Shown piece after piece: positions 7,822-16,542 of a DNA stretch of 20,000 nucleotides. The position numbers and the translations under genes were made by a program. The stretch lies in NCBI GenBank assembly GCA_018398765.1, contig JAHBMJ010000606.1:1-20000 (forward strand). Direction: 5' to 3'. The first letter of the stretch is position 1. The number at the start of each line of letters is the position of its first letter. This DNA comes from Chromera velia. Lineage: Eukaryota; Sar; Chromeraceae. Below the pieces are notes generated by a model that ran no database searches, was not told where the DNA came from, and worked only from the letters and a program-made list of their open reading frames with translations.

Positions 7822-9523
7822 TCTCTTTCTCTTTGACTGTTGTCTGCATCGCTTGACAGTGCAAATGGAAACCCATATGGGTCCCAACGAAGGAAAACCA
7901 TGAAGAACGTCAAACCGGTACGTCAGATTGTGAAGGCCGGCCTCGGCACATCCATTTTTGTTCCCCCCCCCCCCACACCGGATGCAGATGCAACCCCTGG
8001 AGTCTTCATTTTGGACCTGGGTGGTACAACAGAGGCAAATACCAGTACCTCAGGTGCCACATCGAGAAGCCGATCGACTGGGAGAGATGGACGGTGGACC
8101 AAATCGTCAACCAATTGTCCATAGTGCAGGAGGCATCTCTGTCCTTCAGGTAAGTAAATAAATAGTCATCAGATAAATAAGCAGATGCTCCGACAGAATT
8201 GTTGGATTTCTCTCTCGTGCGTTAATTTGCCTTATGTTTCTTTTCCCTCTCCCTTTCCCTTCCGCTCTTCCTCCTCCCCTGTCCCTTTGTCCGCGCATTT
8301 CTCCCCTTCATTGTCTTTCATGTCTCCTGCACTGCCCCATCTTTCTGTCCCTCCTGTCCAAAATATGTCTCCATTCCATTCCTCTCAGACGCACACACAT
8401 AATGCAGCGTCCCTCCCTTCTCGTCCCTCCTTCATTCCTTGCATGCAGATGTCTAGAGGACCTGCAGCCCGGCTCCACAGTGAACAAGAAATACTTCTCA
8501 GAGGAATTCGTGCACTACGCTGAGCAGATGCTCGTGTGGGGGGACAACAGGGCCTCCTCAGACGACGTTTCGTCTCCTCTCATCATCGAGGCTCCGTCTC
8601 CCTCCGTCTCCAACAGCAGCCTCTCTCTCTCCTCCTCAACCGCCTACATCGCCGCTTCCCTGAAAGCTCTGCGCTCCCCCGCCCCCTCTCCCTCCCTCCC
8701 AGCTCCCGCCAACGAAGAGACCAACGAAAGCGCCCTGACGGTTTCCTTCACCGTCGACACAGAGACAGTCGACACCCCTCCTGCCTTCCTTCCCGTCAAG
8801 GAGGAGACCAACACGGGTGCGAAGAAGAGCAAACACGCACAGAAGCAGAAGCAGGCGAGAGAGGGAGAAGATCCTTCCACAGACTGCAAAGGCCTCACAG
8901 TCGCCGAGTGTGCCTCAAAAGTGATGAAAGCGTTACAGTCCCAAAAGGCAGAACTGGATGCTGCAATGGCATCCTTCACGGAGAGGGAGAAGGCCCTAGC
9001 CACGAGAGAGGAGATGCAAAAGGCAGTGGAGGCAGTGAACGCCACTGCCATAGAGGCGAAAGAAGCAGCCTCCAAAACGGTCAGCACGGGGACGATTGTT
9101 GCAATGGCATCGTCTGAGGTGCCTGAGGGATTCCTCTTTTGTGATGGTTCCACCATCAGCAGGCTCGATTACGTGAGTCTGTTCAAAGTAGTGGGTGAGA
9201 CTTTTGGTGCAGGAGACGGCAGTTCAACGTTCAACCTGCCGGACTTGAGGGGAAGGACTCTGATAGGGCATGGGCAGGGGGTGGGGTTGACTGAGCGTGT
9301 GGTCGGTTCGACTGGGGGGAATGAGACGCACAAGCTGAGTGAGTCTGAGATGCCGAGTCATAGCCACTCTGTGACAATTTTCCAGGGCCAGTACCCCCAG
9401 AGCGGGAAGAGTACTAACTGCTGGTCCGGTACCAGAACGGCAGAGTCTGCGAAAGCGGGGGGGGACAAGCCTCATAACAACATGCAGCCGTTCGCTGTGG
9501 TGAAGTATTACATTAAGGCTTGA
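6600..9523 (+). CDS. Putative secreted fibre-like protein with C-terminal phage tail collar domain, 4 exons
   Basis: Exons 6600-7087, 7351-7503, 7988-8149 and 8449-9523 join with matching phase (2 at every junction) and give 625 residues. Residues 1-19 form a signal peptide (hydrophobic core, likely cut after AHA). Residues 35-155 are predicted helical, charged and coiled-coil-like, with one NAT glycosylation sequon. Residues 163-270 are rich in Cys and Trp (DCEC, DCKCSNC, WYPSCRC). A Ser/Pro/Thr-rich linker, a Lys-rich patch and a second helical stretch follow to about 480. Residues 483 to the end match the tail collar (PF07484) fold: EVPEGFLFCDGS, PDLRGR at 532-537, MPSHSHS at 569-575 and a NNMQPF C-terminal end. 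In phage fibres and the bacterial Mdp-like proteins this module forms a trimeric fibre tip. ATG 6600 is chosen because the signal peptide begins there. The ligand and role are unknown; export and fibre-like assembly are inferred. The junction 7503 to 7988 is the least certain. Confidence 0.8.
7778..7834. repeat. (TC)n microsatellite grading into (TTTCTC)n
   Basis: About 17 TC units pass into about four TTTCTC hexamers. In the collar-gene model this lies in the second intron, on the coding strand, where it could act as a pyrimidine tract. Confidence 0.93.
7860..7921 (+). other. Possible alternative or relict exon in intron 2 of the collar gene
   Basis: After a plausible acceptor (TTGACAG) one frame reads a Trp- and Lys-rich peptide beginning CKWKPIWVP, in style like the flanking Cys/Trp module. 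With the donor GTCAGA at 7922 it would enter the next exon in the right phase, but it cannot be joined in phase to any plausible donor of exon 2. The frame that does follow exon 2 leads to a stop in exon 4. It is left out of the main model. It could be an alternative exon, a decayed exon, or a sign of a sequence error. Confidence 0.3.
9092..9520 (+). other. Tail collar domain and C-terminal fibre tip of the secreted protein
   Basis: This part of the last exon encodes residues 483-625. The first half holds the classic collar signature: a Gly- and Pro-containing turn before LFCDGS, a Leu-Phe helix, then GDGSSTFNLPDLRGR. The second half has the His-x-His of MPSHSHS, which in T4 short tail fibre gp12 binds a metal ion at the trimer axis, and ends in a NNMQPF strand as gp12-like proteins do. 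There is no intron within the domain. Confidence 0.88.
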
Positions 9524-9853
9524 TTGAGAGCGGAAGGAAAGAGAAAAGAGACAAGCTGCGGAAAAATTGACGGACTGTTCCACGGGCAGGCAGGTTCATA
9601 CCAAAGAATCTGGGGAGAAAGGAAGAGAGAAGGGGGGAGGAGGGGATGCAAACCGCAGGACATCATCATACGCTCACCCGGCGTGAGAAGGGAAGAAGGT
9701 TTAATTCCTGTATGGGGGCGGAATGAATGTATATCCATACAGATGTCCTATGGAGTTGAGGAGAAGACAACGGTGAGGGAAAGCCGAACATGTCCTAATG
9801 CAAATGGAGACGTTGAATTGGCTGTCAAAGGATCCCCCCCCCTTGGCTTGTTT

Positions 9854-9880
9854 GTGACGTGAAAGAAATGCTGACGTCAC
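9854..9880. promoter_or_regulatory. Inverted ACGT-core motifs, including a perfect CRE-like octamer
   Basis: GTGACGT at 9854-9860 and ACGTCAC at 9874-9880 form a 7-base inverted repeat. The right arm overlaps the palindrome TGACGTCA at 9872-9879, a classical bZIP-type site. It lies about 330 bases after the collar-gene stop codon. Function is inferred from motif shape only. Confidence 0.25.
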
Positions 9881-10831
9881 GTCGTTTCTTCTTTTATTTG
9901 TGTGACTGCATGGACGTTTTCGTATTGACCACAAGGGACCTTGCTCATGGGGGGGGGCGGGGGGGAGGGAAGGAAAGAAAAAACAAAACCTTCATGTACA
10001 AAAGAAGCGCGGCACGTTTTTTCTGTGAGTATATTTGTGCATTCCATCGTATTGTTAGGCGACAAGACCTCAGACAAGAAAATTCCCCTGATGCTGAGTG
10101 AGTATGAAAGGTTTGTCTATCCTTTGGGCCACAGGGCAGCTCGGAAGATCATTATTCGCGAGTGAGGTGAGCTTGTGCATCCTCAATCTTTTTTTGCTGT
10201 TCTACAAGACGAGTCACTGATTCCCTTCTCACATCGATTGCCTTCTGTTGGCCGGTACGCTTCTGTTTTGGCGGGATCATTGTCAGCAAGAAGAACTTGT
10301 GGAAGGAAAGTGTCGATCGTTAACATTGCATGGGTCTTTCTTTCTTTCTCGATTCATCCTATCTGCTGACTGGACTGTCTGTCTGACTGACTGACTGCAT
10401 GCATGATTTGATTGATGGTACCTGACAGATGCATGCATACATGAGCAGCTTTAAACTTCGGGTATCTTTCCGTTCGTCTGTCTGTACATGTCTTGTCAGA
10501 ATCCGATCATCTGTTTGTACGTCTATTTCTGTGCGTTTATTTTTCTATCTGTAGGTCAATGCAGCAGTCTGCGAAATGAAACGGGGCACAAAGGGTGGAA
10601 AAGGTCGCGAGACGAGAGGAAGAGAGAGATGCGTCTTTCAGAAGAATGAATTTGTTATTGAACCAGGCAAAGCGAGCGTGAAAACTGAATTCGTTTCTCC
10701 CGTCTTCACTAATTTCCGTATGTATTTGTGCGTCCAGCTTTCTGTTTTTCTGGCAAGCTTGGCCGTAAACATTCGCTGAGGAATTCAAACGGGCAAAAAA
10801 GAGCAGAGCAGTGTGGTGAAGAGAGAGTCTC

Positions 10832-10857
10832 AGAGAGAGAGAGAGAGAGAGAGAGAG
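10832..10857. repeat. (AG)n microsatellite
   Basis: About 13 AG units in the intergenic region. Confidence 0.9.
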
Positions 10858-11069
10858 CGCCGAGACAACTGAAGAGAGACACAGCGAGCAAGGATCGAGG
10901 AAGGGATCGGACAGGGGAATGACAGTGGTAGAGAGAAGGGAGAGTAGAAATACTACTTGATGTCAAGTAAGTGAGTCTGAAATTCAGCTCCTACAACCTC
11001 TAAAGATCGACGCTTTGAGACTCACTCCTTACTGCACCATAAATACATGCACGTACGGATTCATGCTCT

Positions 11070-11187
11070 GCATGACGTGATTTTGAAACCAGTTTGAATA
11101 AAGCAATTCAAATGATAGAAACCTCCCAGAGCATGACGTGATTTTGAAACCAGTTTGAATAAAGCAATTCAAATGATAGAAACCTCC
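11070..11187. repeat. Perfect 57-bp tandem duplication, each copy with a hairpin
   Basis: Copies at 11070-11126 and 11131-11187 are identical over all 57 bases and are separated by CAGA. Each copy begins GCATGACGTGA, an ACGT-core motif, and holds TTTGAAT-AAAGCA-ATTCAAA, a 7-base-pair stem with a 6-base loop. Full identity suggests a recent duplication or active maintenance. Confidence 0.95.
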
Positions 11188-11189
11188 TA

Positions 11190-11510
11190 CCATATGTATT
11201 TTATAATACTTTGTAGCCACATCTACGTATATCTACACGAAATTTCTACACGTATGTAAATGTCTGGAACAAAGTAAAACTGTCAGAAATAGTTAGAAAT
11301 TAAGTAACACACACTGTTGTTTATAAGTTAAAGAACTGCAGCTTGGAACTGATGGTTTTCTATGTTAGAGTATGTTAGAATACTGTTTTGGTTAATCAAT
11401 TTAAATTTACATTTGAAACGGCTAATAATTTTTTAATGGTTAAAAAGCTAATTAAAAAGTCTAGAAAAGTCTTTTTCAATTTGATTTTATAATATTTTAT
11501 ACTGTAATTT
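11190..11510. other. AT-rich block
   Basis: This stretch is clearly richer in A and T than the genes around it. It contains many TTAA, AATT and TTTATA words, no microsatellite and no long open frame. It directly follows the tandem duplication. It could be a relic of a mobile element or a structural region; no ends or target-site duplications could be made out. Confidence 0.5.
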
Positions 11511-11595
11511 GGTGGTCCAATGGTGGATACGAATTTATGTGGATGTGAAAACTTGTGGGCCTTCGATTCTAGGCTTCGAATATCTTGATCGCCAT

Positions 11596-11619
11596 AGGAT
11601 TAGGATTAGGATTAGGATT
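11596..11619. repeat. (AGGATT)4 short tandem repeat
   Basis: Four exact AGGATT units. Read as TTAGGA, the unit differs by one base from the vertebrate-type telomere repeat TTAGGG, but the run is short and lies between genes. A single ATTAGGATT also occurs near 19636. Confidence 0.85.
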
Positions 11620-12339
11620 TATGTCCGGAGGATTGGCCTCCCGCCCCAATGCCGAATGTCCGATGTGCAGCTCCCAAGGAAAGCGCCTAGACACATCAGA
11701 CCTCCCTGGCCGGCCCGCACAGGTCTAGCCTGTACCGTAAACGGTTTACAATTGAAGAAAAAGCATACGCAGCATCATTTTTCCTTAATTTGAATGGCTT
11801 TCTCGTTCTGATCTGAGGCCATCTGGCAAAGGGGCAAAAGGCTACCAAAAGCAAAATGACTTTTAGTGCTGAAACGCAAGAGTGAAAAAGAGAAAAAGAA
11901 TTGAAAGAAGAGATTAAGACCAAGTGAGAGAGAGAACATGTTTATTTTACATTTTTCAGAGTAACCAAGAACGTTTCTTTTCCTGAGACGCGCAAAGGGG
12001 AATGGTAAAGCCCTCTCTCTTCTTACGGTATAGCCACCTTCTATACTTCGTCGCTCCGACTTGCTCGGTCAGGACCACCCTGCGCACCGCCTTTTCCCCA
12101 GCCTCTTCCATCCTCAGTCCCCTTCCGCTGCGGTCTTATACGCGCTCAATCACGCGTACGAAGGCCGCCACAGCTCTGACTGGATGGAGCCTGGCCCGCG
12201 CGCCGCCGCCATGCAGGACCGGCCATGCGTACGCCGCCGCGCTAGCGCGCCGCCGCAAAACCTAAGGGCGGTCCGCGTCCGATCGAGCCATTCCGAGCTT
12301 TAATATGCTTTAATCGCGCAACAAATCTAAGGATCGCAA

Positions 12340-12346
12340 TATAAAG
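12340..12346 (+). promoter_or_regulatory. Candidate TATA-like box ahead of the gene at 12646
   Basis: TATAAAG lies about 300 bases before the ATG and is followed at once by the GC-rich palindromic run GCGCCGGCCGGCCC. The arrangement resembles that around ATAAAAG at 6294-6300 ahead of the collar gene. It is a candidate from sequence only. Confidence 0.35.
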
Positions 12347-12645
12347 CGCCGGCCGGCCCGGCTATCAGGAGCTTTCCGACTTGATGGTGAAACCACGTGA
12401 ATCCTTGCCTTCTCACTGAGTACGAACTGATGCTGCGCGCCCTCTCCATCTGAAGAATTAGGACGATACAGAGAGAGTGGCCGAAAAGCCAGACAGAAAA
12501 GGGACACGGGGCGAGAGGTTTGAATTTATCTGTCTCCCCGCCTCAGTCCGACGCTGTGTCCCAATCGTGTATTAATATACGTTTCTGTATTTTCTCACCA
12601 GACACGACAGAACCGAAAAAGCTCAGCCTCAAAGGTCAAAAAGAC

Positions 12646-15600
12646 ATGTCAGGAGGAACAGGAGCGGCAAAGTCGCCCGGCCTTCGACCCAAGTCCCCAC
12701 GAGGGGTTTCTGCCTCTGTCGCCCCTCCTTTGCCTCAAAAAATGGACCCGGAACACGAGCCGCAGATTCTTCACAGAGTGAATTTTTCGACGTACAAGGC
12801 GTGTGAGGGACTTGAGGCGCTTGAGGCTCCCAAGTCGTTTGAAGGTCTTCTTCAGCAGTCAAAGGCGGGGAAGTTGGGGGAACCAGAGGAGCCTTTTCCT
12901 CCTGGAGTGGAATTCAAGTTCTCTCCTGTCAGCAGAGAGTGCGAAGAATTGGTCTCCTTGGAGAAACAGGCAGATGCCTTGTTCCATGATTTCTGGGTGC
13001 AGAGACAAAAGTACACAAACGCACAACAGCAACAACAGCAGGAGCAGAGCGGAAAGAAACGGCAACGAGGACATCTTCAGGAGGGGGGGAAAGGGCGAGA
13101 CGACTCATGTTCTTCGAGAGGAAGAGCAAAGGGGGCGGCTCAATTTTCTCCTCCCGAGGAACCCCTCGCCCAAAAGTCGAAGCAAGGCGAGAGATCGAAA
13201 CTAGGAGATGAATTTCCTTCCATGTCACCGAGAGGGGGGGGCCCTGCCTCCTCTCCCACTGCAGGGAGTCAGGCTGGGTTTGGGGGGGTTGGTGGGATGA
13301 AATTTGGGGATTTTCGAACGTACGCCTCTGTGATCGCCCAGATAGGGGCCCTTCAAAAGAGGGGTCCTCTCAATGCTGCGTGTGTGACAGAGCGGAGGTC
13401 CGCAAAGCCTTCCGGCCGGGAGAAACTGAAGAAATTCCGAGTCGAGGCCAGAAAAAGGTCAGCTACGTGGACCCGTTTTCACATGTATGCACATGGAAGC
13501 GATGTATCGGCACGCGACTTTTTTTTTTTTGGCTGCGCTCATTTTGATGTGTGGAGAGAGAGAGAGAGAGGCGGGATTCACTGCTCTGGTCATCAGGAAG
13601 AGAAAAACGAAGCAAAATCTATCCTTCCTTTGTCTGACTCTAGCATACCCACAAGCTCTCTACAACAAAGTTAGCTCCAGAAAGCCAACAGTCACCCATG
13701 CAGGTATCCTTTGGACATTGACTGCTTACCCCGCTCCTGCCTGCAGCTACAACACGTTTCGCACTGACGAGGCCAAAGCCTTCCAGAGCTTGAAGAACAA
13801 GCACATCGTCAAGCAAGAGCTCCAGTGCGTAGAGTATCACACCAAGGTGGAGGCAGCCCGTTCGCAGGAAGAGAATGCCGAGATCCGTCTCCACGACCCG
13901 AATTGTTTTGCCCCTCCCAAAGAGGCGATCTTCTTCTCGGACCTTCAGGGAGCACTCCCTGGAAAGGAAGAGAGTGACAACACATGGGACTCCATTCCCC
14001 CGAACGTCATTCCACTCTCCCGTGAAATCAGACACTCAGAACGAATCGGTTCCTCCACTGCCAAAGAACCCTCATGGAATCTGCACTTCAAAAAACTGAG
14101 ACAGGAAATCAGAAAGGAGGCAGACTTTCTACGAAGAGGACCCAAGAGCCCACACGCCCCTCAAGCCCCAAAAGAGCCGGCGATGATCACTCGACGAATG
14201 GTCAGAGACATATCGTCTGTGTCGGGAGTGGGGGACAGGAAAGACCGCTCACGTTCCCGCTCTCCCTGTGGGCATTCTGTTTTGCCCTCCGATGCTTTTA
14301 GAGGAGGAGGAGGAGGAGGCAGTGAGCCTGCACGGTCACCTGCCGCTGCAGCCGGACGTTTCCCCGATGCGTCCCCTGCCCCCCCGCCATTTAACCCCCC
14401 AGCCCCCCCCGGGAAACCCCCCGGGAGATGGAAGGATCAGCAGCTGAAATCACGTCTGCACGTGGACACCCACTTCGGCCCACTGAGAGACGAACCCCCG
14501 CGTCCCTCCCCTGCCACTGCCACTATTGCGACAGGACTGCATGGAATCTCCCCCTCCCACTGCGGGGGCATGTCCGTGTCTGCTTTTGGGCAGCAGTCTC
14601 CTCGTCCTTGGGGTTTAGCTCGGCCCGGCAAGGGGGCATCGACGCACGCAGAGGTTGTGGAGGAGAGAAGGAAGCAGGAGGACATCAGGTGGAGAGGGGA
14701 GGAGGCGAAGAGACTGGAGTATGACCGTCTGTGGGTGCTCAGAGAGAATGTGCTTCGGGCTCTCACCCAACAACAAGCACAAGGTGCGTTCAGCTGTTTG
14801 TCGGGTCTTTTCTTTCGTCACTCGGGGCGTCAGTGGGAGGGACGAGCACTTAGTTCTTCGGGTTTCATGCAGGGGAAGAGGCCAAAACGCCTCCTTCAGA
14901 CATTTTTTGGTTCATTTTGTCCCCGTCTCCCTCCCTCGCTTTTTCTCTGCAGAGACTGACCTGACTCAATCTCCCACCCTCAGGAACACAAACACGCAGA
15001 CACACACGCACGCACACACACAAGGGCAGACAAGCGCGTAGAAGGAAAGGTACATGTGTTGGAAAGATGTTTTCATCCCCCCTTTCCCCATTCTCCTTTT
15101 TGTGTCTACAGTTGTGTCCGCAGTTCTTTCTGGAGACTCCAGTGGGGCCAGTGGAGGTGGAATGGGAGGGAGGGGTCAAGAGGGAGAGGCAGCAGGGATG
15201 GCTTCCTCAGAAGTGCCAGAGAAGGGTCAGTCAGTCAGGTGTCTGGGGGGTGGGTGGGATATTTCTGTATAGGGGAAGTGCAGGCGTTTTGGTGCTTTTC
15301 CCAGGAGGTTCAGATGGCATTTCATGCAATTCGGAAGCTTTTGATGGAAGAATAGAATAGAAAGGTTCTGTCTGTCGTTGTTGCTCTCTTTCTTCCCTTG
15401 ACCCCTTCTCTGGTTCAATTCAAAAAGCAGACAGCGTAGACCGAGCTAACCTTTCTTCGTCCCCGTGTCTGTCTCTTTTCCTGTGTGCCCTGTTTTGTGG
15501 TTCATTCGTCCACGCCTTCATGGGCTTTCCTTTTCGTTCGTGTGTGGGGATGCAGACAAACGCCTTCCGGGACCGGACTTCAGAGTTCCCCCCGGTGACC

Positions 15601-16499
15601 CCAGCGCTCTGTACAATCTCTTGAACTCCCTCACCTTCCGGGGCCACTACCCGATACAGGGCCAGAGTCCTGCTGGGGCCTCCTTCGGTTCCTTCGGCCT
15701 GGTCCCTGCTCGCAGCAAGGGGCAGGAGAAGGAAAGTGTGAGGGGCAGTCCTCGGAGCAACAAGGAGAAGGATCAAGAAAAAGAGAAGGAAAAGAAGGAG
15801 AAGGAGAAAGGGAATCAGAAAGGAACTCCCAAAAACGAGGACGCAAAGGAAAAGGAGAAGGAAAAAGAAAAGAAGCAGAAAGAGAAGGAGAAGCAGACGA
15901 CGAAAGGGTCACCAAAGAACAAGGAGAAGAAAGAGGAGAAGGAGAAGGGGGGTCGATGTTCCCCTGCAGAGAGCGTTGAGAAAGACAAAGAGAAGAAGGA
16001 AAGAGACGAAGAGCTGTCCTTCATGGAAATGAAGGAAGTCACTGGACGAGGAGGCAACGAAGAGTCAGTCTGTCAGTCCCCCCACACAGCTAGCAGAACA
16101 GTTTGTTGACACTCGCGTATGTACATCAAGGAAAGTGGCAATGCTCTTTTGGGGGTGAAGGGACAGAAACGCTCGCACACCCACAACGACGTATGAGTTT
16201 CTGCGTTCATCAACTTTCCTCTCCCTTTTCGCACCGCCTGATGCTTGATGCTTCGATCCTTTTTAGTGACATGCGCAAGGAATGCATTCCACACTTTCTT
16301 TTGTGTCCATGCTCCTTCTTCCCTGTTTTCAATGCGCACTTCTCCCCCCCGGGCTAGAATCCATTCTTCTCTCTCTTTCTACATTTCATTCCTTCAACTC
16401 CGTCCTTCAAGGGATCCGTCTGACTCATCAAGAGTGTCTGCTTGCTCATCCTTTTGAATTGACCCATTGTGTATTTGGCTGACCGTCCCTCTGTCTGTC

Positions 16500-16542
<43 letters not shown>

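Larger units (their letters stand above)
9524..12645. other. Long intergenic region without a convincing gene
   Basis: The open frames here are short, of biased composition and unlike known families. The left part should include the 3' UTR of the collar gene. Noted contents: an inverted pair GTGACGT/ACGTCAC at 9854-9880, a G-rich run near 9949-9966, GACT and GTCT repeats near 10376-10400, a (GA)n run at 10832-10857, a 57-bp tandem duplication at 11070-11187, an AT-rich block at about 11190-11510, (AGGATT)4 at 11596-11619, a GC- and Arg-codon-rich block at 12120-12290, and a TATA-like box at 12340-12346. The last 300 bases probably hold the promoter and 5' UTR of the next gene. A CCAG acceptor-like site near 12600 may mark a 5' UTR intron. 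Confidence 0.55.

Noticed and set aside
7860-7917. Exon with donor GTACGT at 7918 within the collar gene
   Set aside because: It follows exon 2 in phase but moves exon 4 into a frame that reaches a stop soon after entering the last exon (at 8523), losing the whole collar domain.
6600-9523. Integrated phage or bacterial contaminant
   Set aside because: The frame is interrupted by three introns with the same splice-site style as the neighbouring genes, and a eukaryotic-type signal peptide is present. No other phage gene lies nearby.
9524-10165. Plus-strand open frames after the collar gene
   Set aside because: They are short, rich in Gly, Arg and Lys from G- and A-rich DNA, overlap one another and have no recognisable motif. 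They are better seen as 3' UTR and spacer.
11070-11187. CRISPR-like repeat pair
   Set aside because: Only two copies with a 4-base spacer in a eukaryotic context, with no cas genes.
11596-11619. Chromosome end
   Set aside because: Only four units of a non-canonical hexamer, flanked on both sides by ordinary sequence and genes.
12002-12303. Arg-, Ala- and Thr-rich open frames in two plus-strand frames
   Set aside because: They lie in a GC-rich block just before the putative promoter. Both overlapping frames stay open only because of composition, and neither shows any domain or splice continuity.
12520-12645. An upstream start for the large gene
   Set aside because: The frame is open from 12520, but the first codon there is TTG, not ATG. 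The first ATG in frame is at 12646.
14953-15041. Exon starting after CTCTGCAG in the large gene
   Set aside because: The acceptor fits the local TGCAG pattern, but the frame continued from exon 2 ends at TAG 15039-15041 and no donor before that point restores the phase of exon 4.
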